In this document: piece by piece, positions 28,232 to 38,727 of the stretch
How positions within the stretch are numbered: position 1 is the stretch's first letter
Layout of the letters: every line of letters starts with the position of its first letter
Assembly: GCF_003610775.1 (NCBI RefSeq)
Contig: NZ_RAQO01000008.1
Location: 124,001-188,000 of the forward strand
Length of the DNA: 64,000 nucleotides
Reading direction: 5' to 3'
Source of the DNA: Alginatibacterium sediminis
GTDB lineage: Bacteria > Pseudomonadota > Gammaproteobacteria > Enterobacterales > Celerinatantimonadaceae
Notes under the pieces: generated by a model
Told to the model about the DNA's origin: nothing
Databases searched by the model: none
What the model saw: the letters and a program-made list of their open reading frames with translations, nothing else
Made by a program: the position numbers and the translations under genes

Positions 28232-28798
28232 TTAAAGTTGGGTGTTTACGACCGTTCTCGCACTTAAACCAAACATCAATAATGTCCATCCTGTGAAAAA
28301 TAGTTTAATGCCTATCAAGGTCCCGATGCTCCATACACCCGACACCGGGAATTGACTCCAAATCATAGCACCCAGTAGTACCGAAATAAGGCCATTAAAC
28401 AATGCCCAAACCCAGCCTTTACTAGGCTTAATCTGAAACGCCATCACGGCTTCAAACACACCAGTTATCACTAAGTATATAGCCAAAACAATCGTCATCG
28501 ACGCAAGCGCAACACCTGGATTACTTACCATGTACCCACCTGCAATTATGGTAAGAATCGACAAGATGATACTAACAATGCCAGCACGAACTTTAACTGA
28601 AAAAAATAGCTGCGCTATACCGCTAAAGATCAATATAAATCCTACAGCAATCGCCAACGAGACACCGGCAACTAAGGGGGAACCCATTGCAAAAATGCCC
28701 ATAAGTATAACGAGTATACTTACTGCAATTGTAAGCCCAGTGTTCTTTTTTACTTCCCGTAGGAAGGTGGAATCTATCGCGCTCAGCTCTTGTGACAT
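28232..28798 (-). CDS. HdeD-family membrane protein (DUF308)
   Basis: 188 residues with six predicted membrane helices arranged as repeated GxxxIxxG-type hairpins (VILMGIFAMGSPLVAG, ILTIIAGGYMVSNPGVAL, LISVLLGAMIWSQFP). This is the HdeD/DUF308 layout. E. coli HdeD is linked to acid resistance at high cell density, but the biochemical role of the family is poorly known. It follows the cardiolipin synthase gene on the same strand, about 120 bp downstream, so an envelope-stress link is plausible. Confidence 0.85.
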   Translation of the reverse strand: MSQELSAIDSTFLREVKKNTGLTIAVSILVILMGIFAMGSPLVAGVSLAIAVGFILIFSGIAQLFFSVKVRAGIVSIILSILTIIAGGYMVSNPGVALASMTIVLAIYLVITGVFEAVMAFQIKPSKGWVWALFNGLISVLLGAMIWSQFPVSGVWSIGTLIGIKLFFTGWTLLMFGLSARTVVNTQL

Positions 28799-28917
28799 AA
28801 TTATTCCTTTCTCTTCAGTATCAGTTAGTTATTTGTTGATCTCCATCCACTTTGTGATTTCACAAGTGAATTTCGTACGACTATTATCGGGTTTACATGG
28901 CAATCGGTTGGACCACA

Positions 28918-30393
28918 TCAAAGTACCGGAGATGCTAATCGGGACAAATTAACCCCAAACCACCAATAAAACGGTTTCTCGTCAAAATCGCTCGGGTTGA
29001 GTTCTATCGAGTGTGCAAAATCGTCTTCAAACATTTTTTCCATTTCTTGTGCGAAACCTTGGTCCATGATTAAAGCAGTTACTTCGAAGTTTAAGCGAAA
29101 CGAACGATTGTCAAAGTTAGGCGTGCCTACTGTCGAATACTTGTTGTCAACCAGCATAACTTTCTCATGCAAAAAACCGGGCTGATAGGCATAAAATTTG
29201 ATTCCTAAGTCGCGCAGCTGATTGAAATAATAAAAACCGGCTAAATAGACGGGCAGACTATCGGGCTTGCCAGTTGTGATGATTCTAACGTCTACGCCCC
29301 GCAAAGCTGCGAGTTCAAGCGCTTTTAGCACCGCTTCATCCGGCACAAAATAGGGTGCCGAGATCCAAATTCTATCTTTGGCCGAATGCAGAGCCGATAC
29401 AAAGAACAATCCCGCAGTTTCCAATCTTTTTGTTGGGGAGAAAGGAATAATCATAGCCTTAAGGTCAGCATTTGGCGCTGCTGTAGGCTTCCAATTTAAT
29501 TCTGGTATCGAGCGCGTTGCCCAATACCAATCTGAAACGATTACCGCCTGTAATTGAATAACCGTGGGTCCTTGTAGCTTGACATGAGTATCCCGCCAGG
29601 GACTAAACTCTGAGTCCAAACCTAAGTATTCATCACCAACATTGTGCCCACCAATCCACGCGCTTGTCCCATCAACAACCACCATTTTCCGGTGGTTACG
29701 AAAATTAACTTGAAAACGATTCCGTGAGCCCTGTGTCGGCTTGAAGGAACTAACTTCAACACCAGCTTGAGTTAGCTCATCAATATAGCTTTGAGTTAAA
29801 CCACTACTACCAATTTCATCATAAAGCACATAGACACGCACACCTGCTTTAGCGCGCTCTATAAGGGCTTGTTGTACACGCCGTCCCAAACTATCATCAT
29901 GAATCATATAAAACTGGAAAAGTACGTAGTCTTTGGCTTGGGATACGCCTGCAAGAATACTATCGAAGGTTGCGTTTCCATTAATTAGCAGCTCTGCACT
30001 GTTACCCCGGGTTAAGTCCATTTCAGCGAGCTGACTTACTGCTTTATAAATCGAAGCTCCTTCATTCCCATCAACATTCCATGGTTCAAGGTCGTTACGA
30101 AAATTAGCTATCAATGCGTCAAGCTCATCGGCATTTTCTTCAAAAGCATCTACATAACCCTCAAACTTATTTCTTCCCAGATATAAATAGGCTGGAACGG
30201 CAATGAAAGGAAAAGATACCAAAGAAACTGACCATGCTACAGCGCCGGTAGCTGTGCGGGCTGTCATCACGGCATGCACTGCGGATGCTATTCCAGCAAG
30301 ATAAAATAGCGTGATAAAAAAAGCGATCAAACCTCTGCCGCGTTTAGGTTTCGTCCGCCCATGTTTAGATTCTAACTTGCTAAAATAGCTCAT
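28918..30393 (-). CDS. cls: Cardiolipin synthase (phospholipase D superfamily)
   Basis: 491 residues. Two N-terminal membrane helices (about 18-60) precede two PLD domains with HxKxxxxD motifs: NHRKMVVVDGTSAWIGGHN near residue 237 and LHEKVMLVDNKYSTVGTPNFDNRS near 415. The enzyme joins two phosphatidylglycerols into cardiolipin and glycerol at the inner membrane. Length and the two transmembrane helices fit the ClsA type. Gene order suggests joint transcription with the HdeD-like gene. Confidence 0.93.
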   Translation of the reverse strand: MSYFSKLESKHGRTKPKRGRGLIAFFITLFYLAGIASAVHAVMTARTATGAVAWSVSLVSFPFIAVPAYLYLGRNKFEGYVDAFEENADELDALIANFRNDLEPWNVDGNEGASIYKAVSQLAEMDLTRGNSAELLINGNATFDSILAGVSQAKDYVLFQFYMIHDDSLGRRVQQALIERAKAGVRVYVLYDEIGSSGLTQSYIDELTQAGVEVSSFKPTQGSRNRFQVNFRNHRKMVVVDGTSAWIGGHNVGDEYLGLDSEFSPWRDTHVKLQGPTVIQLQAVIVSDWYWATRSIPELNWKPTAAPNADLKAMIIPFSPTKRLETAGLFFVSALHSAKDRIWISAPYFVPDEAVLKALELAALRGVDVRIITTGKPDSLPVYLAGFYYFNQLRDLGIKFYAYQPGFLHEKVMLVDNKYSTVGTPNFDNRSFRLNFEVTALIMDQGFAQEMEKMFEDDFAHSIELNPSDFDEKPFYWWFGVNLSRLASPVL

Positions 30394-30911
30394 ATTAATC
30401 CTTTAATCTGAAGCTTTCTTGATGCCAGATGGGTAACTGATAACCCCATAAAATTACGTTAGCACCTTACTTACATTTTTTCTTGACTAAGCTCAATTTA
30501 TGAATGCAATACTATAACTACCTGAACCTCACTACATTGGCTAATAGAATCAATAGGCTCAATTGCTTCTACGACAATCAACAGCTGCTTAGTGAAGCGA
30601 AAATTACTGCCATTTGTCGAACCAGACTTTCATGGGTAATGCTTACAAACAGCGAAGAGAAAATTCCCTCTTCACCTTGCAACTAAACCCAAGAAAAAGC
30701 TAGCAACAAGTTAAAGGCATTGAGTTAACACCAGCGTTGCTATTATTCGCTAACTAAGGACATAGTTCTCGTAATCAAGGACGTAATATCCCCTTTAAAT
30801 AATGCTACACTTTGCTGCTAAAAATTCGCTATTCATCGGATTTTCACTTGCTTACAACAGCAACGAGATACTCGGTCAATAACTCTGACAACCATTAACA
30901 ATAGTATAGTG
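30394..30911. other. Intergenic region between cls and mutS
   Basis: About 515 bp separating divergent genes. One 60-codon ORF on the plus strand (30504-30686) has no ribosome site and no recognisable protein features and is not called. Promoters for cls and mutS must lie here, but no strong box pair was seen. No RNA-gene structure was recognised. Confidence 0.55.
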
Positions 30912-33473
30912 ATGAAAAATACTTCTATAAAAACAAGCGCAAGCAAACAAGAACACACACCAATGATGCGCCAATACTTACGCTTGAAATCAGAACACCC
31001 CGAAATTTTGCTGTTTTATCGCATGGGCGACTTCTATGAATTGTTTTTTGACGATGCCAAGCGCGCCTCGGAACTACTCGATATCTCTTTGACCAAACGA
31101 GGATCCACAGCCGGCACTCCTATACCAATGGCCGGCGTTCCTTATCATGCAGTTGAAAACTACTTATCTCGATTGGTTCAGATGGGTGAGTCCGTTGCTA
31201 TTTGTGAACAAATTGGCGACCCAGCTACAAGTAAAGGCCCAGTTGAGCGCAAAGTAGTACGAATTGTGACACCCGGCACTGTTAGCGACGAAGCATTGCT
31301 TGACGAACGGCGTGAGAACCTTTTAGTCAGCGTTTGCAATCATGAGCAAATATTTGGCATCGCTTATCTAGATATCAATAGCGGTGCATTCGTTTTGCTA
31401 GAGGTCGAAGGCGAGCAACAGCTAGCTGGCGAGCTTCAACGTCTAAATCCAGCTGAGATCCTCTACCCCGATAGTTTCGAATACAGTCACTTTCTGAGCC
31501 CCTACAAAGGCTTACGCCGTCGCGGTGATTGGGAATTCGATATCGAAAGTGCAAGTGATGCTCTGAAGCGTCAGTTTTCAACCGACCACTTAGACGGCTT
31601 CGGCGTGAGCGCCCACCCGCTTGGCTTAGCGGCAGCCGGTTGTTTGATGCAATACGTACATGACACGCAGCGCACCGCCTTACCTCACATTCAAAAAATT
31701 GTTGTTCAACAACAGCAGCAATATGTTCAACTTGATGCCGCTAGTCGCAAAAACTTGGAAATCACTCAGAATTTAGCCGGGGGTCATAGTAACACCCTTA
31801 GTGCCGTAATCGATCGTTGCTCAACAGCCATGGGAAGTCGCCTACTAGGACGATGGCTTCACCAGCCCCTGCGCGATCAGCATAAAGTTCTGACCCGCCA
31901 AAATATGGTGGCATGCATTATGGAACAACTCGACAGCGAGGCTTTGCAAGAACAGTTAAAGCCCATTGGGGACATCGAACGCGTCATTGCCAGGTTAGCA
32001 ATTCGAAGTGCGCGCCCTCGCGACTTAAGTCGATTGCAAAACGCCTTTGCTGCCCTGCCTCGTTTAGCGCCTTTACTTGAATACGGATGCAGCGAGTTAA
32101 TATCGCTACGAGCTGATATTTCACTCTACCCTGAATTGTCGGCGTTGCTCAACAAAGCCTTAATAGATAATCCACCGGTGCTAATTCGCGATGGTGGTGT
32201 TATTGCTCCGGGTTATAATTCTGAACTTGACGAACTTCGCTCACTTAGCAGTGGGGCCACAGATTTACTCACCGATATAGAGCAGCGCGAGCGCGATAGC
32301 ACAGGCATCAGTGGGCTAAAAATTGGCTACAACCGGGTTCATGGGTTTTACATAGAAGTAAGCCGACTTTACTCTGAGCAAGTACCTATCCATTACGTGC
32401 GTCGGCAAACCTTGAAGAACATGGAACGCTATATAATTCCTGAACTTAAAGAGCTTGAAGACAAAGTGCTGACCAGCCAAAGCAAAGCGCTGGCGCTTGA
32501 GAAGCGACTCTATGAACAGTTATTAGAGCTGTTTCAACCTAGCCTAGCGGCCTTACAACTCAGCGCGGCAGCCCTGAGTGAGCTTGACGTTTTAGTCAAC
32601 TTTGCACAACGCGCGCAGCAACTAAACTATTGCAGACCACAATTTTGTAGTGAGTCGAAAATTGAGATCGTTGACGGACGCCACCCAGTAATCGAACAAG
32701 TTAGCGACGCTGTTTTTATCGCCAATCCTCTCCGCTTTAACGACGAGCGTCGACTGCTCATAGTCACGGGGCCAAATATGGGCGGTAAGTCTACCTATAT
32801 GCGCCAAGCAGCTCTTATCACACTACTGGCCTATGTCGGTAGTTTTGTACCAGCCCAAGCGCTTACCATTGGTCCAATTGACCGCATTTTTACCCGTATT
32901 GGAGCACAGGATGACTTAGCTAGCGGTCGTTCAACCTTTATGGTTGAAATGACTGAAACAGCAAATATCTTACATAATGCCAGCAATAAAAGCTTGGTAT
33001 TGATGGATGAAATAGGACGCGGCACCAGTACCTTTGACGGTATGTCCTTAGCTTGGGCTGTAGCGAAGCAACTGCAAAAAATTGATTGTCTTTGCCTTTT
33101 CGCCACCCATTATTTTGAGATGACACAACTTGCTGATCAAGCGGGTATACATAACGTTCATTTAGATGCGGTGGAACACAACGATACGATAGCGTTTATG
33201 CACCAAGTGAATGATGGTGCAGCAAGTAAAAGCTTTGGATTACAAGTTGCAGCGCTAGCAGGGATCCCAAAATCGGTTATTGAAGAGGCCAAGCAAAAAC
33301 TTCAGATGCTGGAAAGCCAACAAACAGAGAACGCGGTTAACAACCAGCAGTTAGCACCAAGTAGCTCAGTAATTGAACACCCGCTAGTCACTAAGCTTGA
33401 ATCGATAGATCCTGATAACTTGAGCCCGCGACAAGCACTTGAGTTACTGTTCGAACTAAAAGCTCAACTGTAA
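30912..33473 (+). CDS. mutS: DNA mismatch repair protein MutS
   Basis: With the ATG at 30912 the protein has 853 residues, the same as E. coli MutS; a GTG directly before it is the alternative. The N-terminal mismatch-recognition domain carries the Phe-X-Glu signature in [13 protein letters not shown]. The connector, lever and clamp domains follow. The ATPase has Walker [14 protein letters not shown] near residue 620, a [17 protein letters not shown] Walker B/D-loop region, and ATHYFEMT. It binds mismatches and recruits MutL. It is monocistronic and ends in a bidirectional terminator. Confidence 0.98.
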   Translation: MKNTSIKTSASKQEHTPMMRQYLRLKSEHPEILLFYRMGDFYELFFDDAKRASELLDISLTKRGSTAGTPIPMAGVPYHAVENYLSRLVQMGESVAICEQIGDPATSKGPVERKVVRIVTPGTVSDEALLDERRENLLVSVCNHEQIFGIAYLDINSGAFVLLEVEGEQQLAGELQRLNPAEILYPDSFEYSHFLSPYKGLRRRGDWEFDIESASDALKRQFSTDHLDGFGVSAHPLGLAAAGCLMQYVHDTQRTALPHIQKIVVQQQQQYVQLDAASRKNLEITQNLAGGHSNTLSAVIDRCSTAMGSRLLGRWLHQPLRDQHKVLTRQNMVACIMEQLDSEALQEQLKPIGDIERVIARLAIRSARPRDLSRLQNAFAALPRLAPLLEYGCSELISLRADISLYPELSALLNKALIDNPPVLIRDGGVIAPGYNSELDELRSLSSGATDLLTDIEQRERDSTGISGLKIGYNRVHGFYIEVSRLYSEQVPIHYVRRQTLKNMERYIIPELKELEDKVLTSQSKALALEKRLYEQLLELFQPSLAALQLSAAALSELDVLVNFAQRAQQLNYCRPQFCSESKIEIVDGRHPVIEQVSDAVFIANPLRFNDERRLLIVTGPNMGGKSTYMRQAALITLLAYVGSFVPAQALTIGPIDRIFTRIGAQDDLASGRSTFMVEMTETANILHNASNKSLVLMDEIGRGTSTFDGMSLAWAVAKQLQKIDCLCLFATHYFEMTQLADQAGIHNVHLDAVEHNDTIAFMHQVNDGAASKSFGLQVAALAGIPKSVIEEAKQKLQMLESQQTENAVNNQQLAPSSSVIEHPLVTKLESIDPDNLSPRQALELLFELKAQL

Positions 33474-33483
33474 ATTAGGCATT

Positions 33484-33509
33484 AAAAAGGGCTCCATTGA
33501 GCCCTTTTT
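33484..33509. terminator. Bidirectional terminator between mutS and can
   Basis: AAAAAGGGCTC-CATT-GAGCCCTTTTT: a symmetrical stem with A and T runs, placed between two convergent stop codons. Confidence 0.9.
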
Positions 33510-33527
33510 GTTGTATATACTAATTGC

Positions 33528-34136
33528 TTACGCGGCTGAAGTTCCATCATCACTAATGTTCAAGTTTCTTAGCAAACCATCTTTTAGTGAATAGACACAA
33601 CCATGAACAGACAATTTCTGACCTTCACTCCACGCTTTGCGCACAATACTTGTGTGCGCCACATTTTTAACTTGCTCTTCAACATTAAGCTCGCACAATC
33701 GATCCATTCTTGCGTTCTCGTCTTCTATCGCAACTAACTCTTCTTTATGAAAACGATACACATCCCGAATATGACGCAACCAGTTGTCGATTAAACCTAA
33801 GGGCTCTTTGCCCATAGCGGCTCTTACACCACCACAGCCATAATGCCCAGTAACAATTATGTGCTCAACTTTAAGAACCTTAACCGCATATTCAATTACC
33901 GATAGGCAATTCAAATCCGTGTGCACGACGACATTAGCAATATTTCGATGGACAAAAATTTCACCGGGTGCTAACCCTGCAATCTGATTCGCAGGTACCC
34001 GACTATCACTACAACCAATCCAAAGATATTTAGGATTTTGCTGCTGACTGAGGTTTTCAAAAAATTCGGGTTGTTGTTGCTTGAGCTTAGCGGCCCACGA
34101 ACGGTTGTTTTCTAACAAATTGTCTAATTTACACAT
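33528..34136 (-). CDS. can: Beta-carbonic anhydrase
   Basis: 202 residues. Zinc ligands of the beta class are visible: Cys and Asp in CSDSRVPANQI near residue 42, and His and Cys in GHYGCGGVRAA near 98-101. RNIANVV lies between them. It interconverts CO2 and bicarbonate in the cytoplasm, supplying bicarbonate to carboxylases. Length and motifs match E. coli Can (about 220 residues). A DUF1289 gene lies just upstream on the same strand, 23 bp away, so they are likely co-transcribed. Confidence 0.95.
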   Translation of the reverse strand: MCKLDNLLENNRSWAAKLKQQQPEFFENLSQQQNPKYLWIGCSDSRVPANQIAGLAPGEIFVHRNIANVVVHTDLNCLSVIEYAVKVLKVEHIIVTGHYGCGGVRAAMGKEPLGLIDNWLRHIRDVYRFHKEELVAIEDENARMDRLCELNVEEQVKNVAHTSIVRKAWSEGQKLSVHGCVYSLKDGLLRNLNISDDGTSAA

Positions 34137-34159
34137 CTAGATTGGTTCTCACATAAAAA

Positions 34160-34411
34160 CTAAAACGGCAATTCAGATTGATTCGGTAATGATTCAATAT
34201 CCTCGCTGGGCTTAAGATGATGTTTCTTATACCAGCGATAACGTCGCTGCTTACTTAATCGAATAACATGACTTCGTTGAGCGTTATTAAACTTTTGCCA
34301 TAAGAATCTCTCGTCCCGGCTGCGAAAACAGCCTAAACACAAGCCACGTTCATTGCTTTGGCAAATGCCTCGGCACGGGCTCGGGATTTCGAAAAACTCA
34401 AGTTGCTCCAC
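34160..34411 (-). CDS. DUF1289-family small cysteine-rich protein
   Basis: 83 residues. The domain begins IPSPCRGICQSNERGLCLGCFRSRDE, a four-Cys pattern (CxxxC...CxxC) typical of DUF1289, probably binding a metal. A basic stretch rich in Arg and Tyr follows (SKQRRYRWYKKHH). Function is unknown for the family. The position directly upstream of the carbonic anhydrase gene suggests co-expression, but a shared role is not shown. Confidence 0.85.
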   Translation of the reverse strand: MEQLEFFEIPSPCRGICQSNERGLCLGCFRSRDERFLWQKFNNAQRSHVIRLSKQRRYRWYKKHHLKPSEDIESLPNQSELPF

Positions 34412-34581
34412 AATAGATATTACCTAAGCTACTGATATTAGCCAGAGTAACTGCGAAGTGACTTAAGCTCAAGTAGCGATCATCTCATCAGAGCAGCGCT
34501 TTTGATTAAACGTTCGCGCTAGCAGCCTAGCGAGGACTTTTTCTATAAAATAACCCGCCAAAGCGTAACAACTGATCGGCA

Positions 34582-34607
34582 CAAAAAAGCCAGCTCAAAG
34601 GCTGGCT
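34582..34607 (-). terminator. Terminator after grpE
   Basis: On the minus strand AGCCAGC, a six-base loop, GCTGGCT, then six T residues, about 20 bp after the grpE stop codon. Confidence 0.87.
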
Positions 34608-34628
34608 AATTAGTATTGGTAGGCAGAT

Positions 34629-35288
34629 TTAAGCAGAAGTATCAACTGACGCTGCTTTAGATATCATTACCATTGCGGGGCGAATCAAACGGCCATTCAA
34701 TTCATAACCTTTTTGCATTACCGCGATAACAGTATTGGGAGCAACACCTTCAACTTCTTGCATTCCCATAGCTTGGTGGCGCGCAGGATCGAAGGCTTCA
34801 TTTAGAGGCTCAAAAATTTCCAAACCATTTTTCTCAATCGCGCTGAGTAGCGTTTTGAGGGTTAATTCAACGCCTTCAATCATTGGCTTTAGTGCTTCGT
34901 CTTCATGGTTTGCATGTTGCAGCGCAAGTTCCATGTTGTCCACGACGGGAAGAAGTTCATTCGCAAAACGCTCGAGGGCAAACTTATGCGCCTTTTCTAC
35001 ATCCATAGCAGCGCGTCGACGCATGTTTTCTACTTCAGCCTTAGCACGAACAACGCCGTCTTGTTGTTCAGCAACTTTAGCTTTCTCAGCTTCCAATTGC
35101 TCTAGTAGTTGAGCGACAGTCAGGCCCTCGCCTTCACCAGTTTGCGCTTGCTGCTCTGCTAGCTCTTGTTCAATTTCTTGCTCAACATCAGCTTTCGCCG
35201 CTGCTTCAGCCTGTTCTGCATTTAGCTCAACATGGCCATTTTCAAGGTCTGGGTTTTGGCTAGCTTCCGGTTTGGTCGGCTCGCTCAT
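34629..35288 (-). CDS. grpE: Nucleotide exchange factor GrpE
   Basis: 219 residues from the ATG at 35288, which has GGAGA seven bases upstream; an in-frame start nine codons earlier lacks one. The N-terminal 65 residues are acidic and Gln-rich (disordered). A long coiled coil follows (about 70-130, with [25 protein letters not shown]), then the beta domain that opens the DnaK nucleotide cleft ([35 protein letters not shown]). It releases ADP from DnaK. It is divergent from nadK and heat-shock controlled through its own sigma-32 promoter. Confidence 0.97.
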   Translation of the reverse strand: MSEPTKPEASQNPDLENGHVELNAEQAEAAAKADVEQEIEQELAEQQAQTGEGEGLTVAQLLEQLEAEKAKVAEQQDGVVRAKAEVENMRRRAAMDVEKAHKFALERFANELLPVVDNMELALQHANHEDEALKPMIEGVELTLKTLLSAIEKNGLEIFEPLNEAFDPARHQAMGMQEVEGVAPNTVIAVMQKGYELNGRLIRPAMVMISKAASVDTSA

Positions 35289-35330
35289 ACAAAGTCTCCG
35301 TCTAAATAATGTCATTTTATGTCAGTTATT

Positions 35331-35356
35331 ATGGGGATCAAAGCTAAGGATTCAAG
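35331..35356 (-). promoter_or_regulatory. Sigma-32 (heat-shock) promoter of grpE
   Basis: On the minus strand CTTGAAT (35350-35356), a 13-base spacer, and CCCCAT (35331-35336) match the heat-shock consensus almost perfectly, 43 bp upstream of the grpE ATG. The spacer length equals that of the dnaK promoter in this window. Confidence 0.9.
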
Positions 35357-35447
35357 GGGGCAGTGTTAAAACTAACGATGCATTTCTTGGTTTGCAGCTC
35401 AGCTACGGGCTATACTCGAGCATCAATGCTAAAAATTTCAGACCCTT

Positions 35448-36332
35448 ATGGCAAATCAAACATTTAGCACAATCGCATTAATAGGAAAACCGCAGCACGC
35501 TGGCGCCGCACAAACATTGCAAGCACTCTATATTTGGCTAAAACAGCGTAGCTACGAAGTGGTCATGGAAGCTCGCAGCGCGGATGGTTTAGAACAACAT
35601 CCCGAGCGTCTTCTCAGCCTTCCTCAAATTGGCAAAGAGGCCGATCTAGCTATTGTTGTGGGCGGTGACGGTAACATGCTTCGAGTTGCCAGAGTGCTAT
35701 CAAAATACCCGGTTGCAGTTATCGGTGTTAACCGAGGCAACCTTGGGTTTTTAACCGATCTCGACCCTGAACAGTTTCACATCGAACTGGCCCAGGTACT
35801 TGAAGGGCAGTACCAAGTTGAAAAGCGTTTTTTGTTAGAAGCAAAAGTCGTGAGACACGATGCGGTCAAAAGTCGCAATAGCGCCGTTAACGAGGTGGTA
35901 CTGCACGCCGACAAAGTTGCTCAAATGCTCGAATTTGAAGTCTACATTGACAACGAGTTTATGCTTAGCCAACGCGCCGATGGCCTTATTGTGTCAACAC
36001 CGACCGGATCAACGGCATACTCGCTCTCCGGCGGGGGACCGATCTTAACCCCCGATTTGAATGCCTTAAGTCTGGTACCGATGTTTCCGCATACCTTAAG
36101 CTCGCGCCCTATCGTTATCGACAACCGCCATGAGGTAAGACTGAAGCTTTCCCATAACAACCAAGAGCATATGCAGATTTCTTGCGATTCACATGTCAGC
36201 CTTGCGGTGATGCCTGGCGACGAAGTTATCATTCGAAAACAAAGTAAACTACTAAAACTAGTGCACCCGCTAAGCTACAATTATTTTTCAGTATTAAGAC
36301 AAAAGCTACATTGGGGAAGCAAGTTGTTTTGA
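35448..36332 (+). CDS. nadK: NAD kinase
   Basis: 294 residues. It phosphorylates NAD to NADP. The active-site GGDGNMLR lies near residue 73, followed by [12 protein letters not shown], and the C-terminal domain has [23 protein letters not shown]. Length and motifs agree with E. coli NadK (292 residues). Divergence from grpE is a widespread gammaproteobacterial arrangement, usually with recN downstream; here a CelD-like acyltransferase gene follows with a four-base overlap. Confidence 0.97.
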   Translation: MANQTFSTIALIGKPQHAGAAQTLQALYIWLKQRSYEVVMEARSADGLEQHPERLLSLPQIGKEADLAIVVGGDGNMLRVARVLSKYPVAVIGVNRGNLGFLTDLDPEQFHIELAQVLEGQYQVEKRFLLEAKVVRHDAVKSRNSAVNEVVLHADKVAQMLEFEVYIDNEFMLSQRADGLIVSTPTGSTAYSLSGGGPILTPDLNALSLVPMFPHTLSSRPIVIDNRHEVRLKLSHNNQEHMQISCDSHVSLAVMPGDEVIIRKQSKLLKLVHPLSYNYFSVLRQKLHWGSKLF

Positions 36333-37453
36333 GCGAGTTCGTTAAGCACACACAAGCAAGCTTGCAATGGTATAGCCCTAATATGGATGAACTAAACCAT
36401 GAGTTCTGGAATAAATGGGATGAATTACGTCATCCCGCACATGCTAACTTTATTAATTCATCGACATGGATGAAAAACTGGCTTCAAGTTTTCTGGGATC
36501 CCAACTGGAAACTTGAAATCCATATTGCGAAGTGCAAACAGCAAGTCGTTGCGATTCTGCCTTTATATATAAAAAGCTCCAAAACCAGCGTTGTTGGTAA
36601 GTATCTTTGTTTATTAGGGCAAGGAGAACCTCCAGAGGCGGGGGTCGCTAGTGAGTACCTTGATATTCTTTGTCTAGAGCCGTATCAAGAGGATGTTAGC
36701 AATTATTTTAGAACGATCTTATACAGTGGCCGCTTTTTCGAATTTAGAGCAAAAGATCTTCACCAGGACAGCTTTATCAGCGAGAACTTAACTAAAGGAG
36801 TCAAAAACGCTGATATTCAATCTACTTATAGATTCCAACAAACATCTCCCAAACCAAATATTTTGGAGTCATTAAGTAAGAACACTCGAAAACGCTACAA
36901 CAGGTCAAAAAACCAACTGCTTAACAGTAATATTGGATTTAAATGCTTAGACACTGAAAGCTACGAATCAGCTTGGGAGCGGATGAAAGAAATGCACCAA
37001 ACTCGGTGGCTATCACTGGGTCATACTGGTGCTTTTTCAGAACCAAAGTTCAATGATTTCCATCGGAATATGATAGCCAGACATCCTGAAAATGTGTTGA
37101 TGAGCGGCCTATTCATCGATAATAAGGCGATTGCGTTGAACTTCTATTACTTGAGCAATGACACGCTACATTTTTATCAAAGTGGTTGGGATCAAGACCA
37201 AAACGCTAAACTTTCTCCAGGGGTTAACTTGCATATTCTGAGCATGCTTAACAATCCAGTTTCAAATTATGATTACATGAAAAGTGGACAAGCGCAGAGT
37301 TACAAGGAGAAACTGAGCAATAAAAAAACGCCAATGCTAAGTCTAGTATTGGCGCTCAATTGGCAAAGTAGATTTTTGCTTCGGCTGAAGAAAATTAAGC
37401 GTTTAGCCTTAACTCAGATAGCTAAACATCGTGATCATTTCAATTCTAAATAA
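36329..37453 (+). CDS. CelD/BcsL-like GNAT-fold acyltransferase (FemAB-related)
   Basis: About 374 residues. The C-terminal half (residues about 180-330) matches the CelD/BcsL-type acetyltransferase domain: [13 protein letters not shown] near the start, then [30 protein letters not shown] and [16 protein letters not shown]. Relatives act in exopolysaccharide or cell-surface modification. The start is uncertain. TTG at 36329 overlaps the nadK stop as TTGA with weak GGGGA upstream; a TTG at 36311 and an ATG at 36383 are alternatives. The AT-rich sequence and the place normally held by recN suggest an acquired gene. It converges on nqrM with an 8-bp overlap. Confidence 0.75.
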   Translation: MSEFVKHTQASLQWYSPNMDELNHEFWNKWDELRHPAHANFINSSTWMKNWLQVFWDPNWKLEIHIAKCKQQVVAILPLYIKSSKTSVVGKYLCLLGQGEPPEAGVASEYLDILCLEPYQEDVSNYFRTILYSGRFFEFRAKDLHQDSFISENLTKGVKNADIQSTYRFQQTSPKPNILESLSKNTRKRYNRSKNQLLNSNIGFKCLDTESYESAWERMKEMHQTRWLSLGHTGAFSEPKFNDFHRNMIARHPENVLMSGLFIDNKAIALNFYYLSNDTLHFYQSGWDQDQNAKLSPGVNLHILSMLNNPVSNYDYMKSGQAQSYKEKLSNKKTPMLSLVLALNWQSRFLLRLKKIKRLALTQIAKHRDHFNSK

Positions 37454-37682
37454 TACGGTTTTCTTCAAGCATTTGGCGGCGCTGCTCTTGCTTTAGTTCT
37501 TCCTTGGCCATTCTCGCTTTGCGTTTTTCACATGGTTCAGGACAATCACAGACTTTATCCATACCTAGAGTTGCGATTCCTCCGCAGCTGCCAGCAATTG
37601 TTTTTCGTTGTAACACATAGCCAATTGCCATGGCTGCAATCACCAACAAGAACACTATAAATGTAGTCATGAAGTAAAGCAT
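37446..37682 (-). CDS. nqrM: Na+-NQR maturation protein NqrM
   Basis: 78 residues. One N-terminal membrane helix (FIVFLLVIAAMAIGYVL) is followed by SCGGIATLG and the pair CDCPEPC, the four-cysteine set of the NqrM (DUF539) family, then a charged tail. NqrM is needed for assembly of the Nqr complex, probably by delivering iron to the NqrD/NqrE site. It closes the operon, 10 bp after apbE. The start could also be the ATG five codons later. Confidence 0.93.
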   Translation of the reverse strand: MLYFMTTFIVFLLVIAAMAIGYVLQRKTIAGSCGGIATLGMDKVCDCPEPCEKRKARMAKEELKQEQRRQMLEENRII

Positions 37683-37692
37683 GTGACCTCTC

Positions 37693-38727
37693 CTATTGGG
37701 TTTTCACAAGTGGTTCGAAGTTTGAACTTAGATGTTCAATAAACTCATCACCACGTTTCTCGACAATATAGGTGGCAACCTCATGAGTTGAGGCGTGTTC
37801 AAGCGCCCGCTCTACACCCATGACACTATATGCAGTCGCCAGCCCATCAGCCATCATACTACTATCGCTCACAACCGTCACAGAAACGATATGATTGCTT
37901 ATTGGTGAACCTGTTGCAGGATCAATAGTGTGTGAATAACGAATACCGTCTTGCTCAAAATAGTTACGGTAATCACCCGAAGTAGCAATACCGCTGTCAC
38001 CAGGTGTCAGTACTTTCTGAATCCGCTGTTCACTATTTAATTGAGGTTTTTCAACCGCTATCGTCCACGCCAATTGTTGGTCATTTTGTCCTTTAAGCCG
38101 CAACTCACCACCAATATCAACAAGGTAATGGCTAAATCCCGCCGCTTCAATGACATCAGCAACCCGATCGACTCCATGTCCTTTCGCAATCGCCGACAAA
38201 TCAATATACAGATCGGGATGAGCTTTGATTAGCGACGTATCCTGTAGCTGGATATGTTGGTAGCCAATTTTCGATTTTGCTGCATCTATCTGGTCTTGAC
38301 TTGGAACTTGATCGGGCCGTGCTTGAGGCCCAAAACCCCACAAGTTAACCAACGGACCAACAGTAACATCAAAACTGCCGTTAGATTGCTGTGATAGTTC
38401 TAGAGAGGCATTCAACACTAGTGCTAAGTTAGCGCTTATCGAAGTAGCTTCAGTACTATGCCGCTTATTAAGCAAGGACAACTCGGAGTCTGCCTGATAA
38501 GTCGACATTTCCTGATTGACTTGTTTAAGCTCAGCATCAATTTGAGATTGCAGCACTTTAAGGTCTGGTAATTCTCCAGGCTTAGCAACAACTTTAACAC
38601 TGTAGTATGTACCCATCGTCTTACCCTGCAGTTGCAGAGTTTCAAGTTTTGGTTCTTGACTACAAGCGACTAATAAAAAAGCTAGCCCTATTAAGGCTAG
38701 CCATTGTCTTATGTTACGGGTCATCAT
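37693..38727 (-). CDS. apbE: FAD:protein FMN transferase ApbE (lipoprotein)
   Basis: 344 residues. The lipoprotein signal ends in LLVACSQEP, with lipidated Cys near residue 22. The ApbE domain shows GKTMGTYYSVKV, DVTVGPLVNLWGFGP, DLSAIAKGHGVDRVAD, DIGGELRLKG and TIDPATGSPI. It transfers FMN from FAD onto Thr residues of NqrB and NqrC in the periplasm, the essential flavinylation step for this complex. Its ATG overlaps the nqrF stop by one base (TAATG), so translation is coupled. Confidence 0.96.
   Translation of the reverse strand: MMTRNIRQWLALIGLAFLLVACSQEPKLETLQLQGKTMGTYYSVKVVAKPGELPDLKVLQSQIDAELKQVNQEMSTYQADSELSLLNKRHSTEATSISANLALVLNASLELSQQSNGSFDVTVGPLVNLWGFGPQARPDQVPSQDQIDAAKSKIGYQHIQLQDTSLIKAHPDLYIDLSAIAKGHGVDRVADVIEAAGFSHYLVDIGGELRLKGQNDQQLAWTIAVEKPQLNSEQRIQKVLTPGDSGIATSGDYRNYFEQDGIRYSHTIDPATGSPISNHIVSVTVVSDSSMMADGLATAYSVMGVERALEHASTHEVATYIVEKRGDEFIEHLSSNFEPLVKTQ

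Noticed and set aside
28035-28289. 84-codon frame overlapping the recA promoter and the hdeD end
   Set aside because: It covers the SOS promoter and has no recognisable protein; it is chance.
30504-30686. 60-codon frame in the cls-mutS gap
   Set aside because: No ribosome binding site, no hydrophobic or conserved pattern, ordinary base composition.
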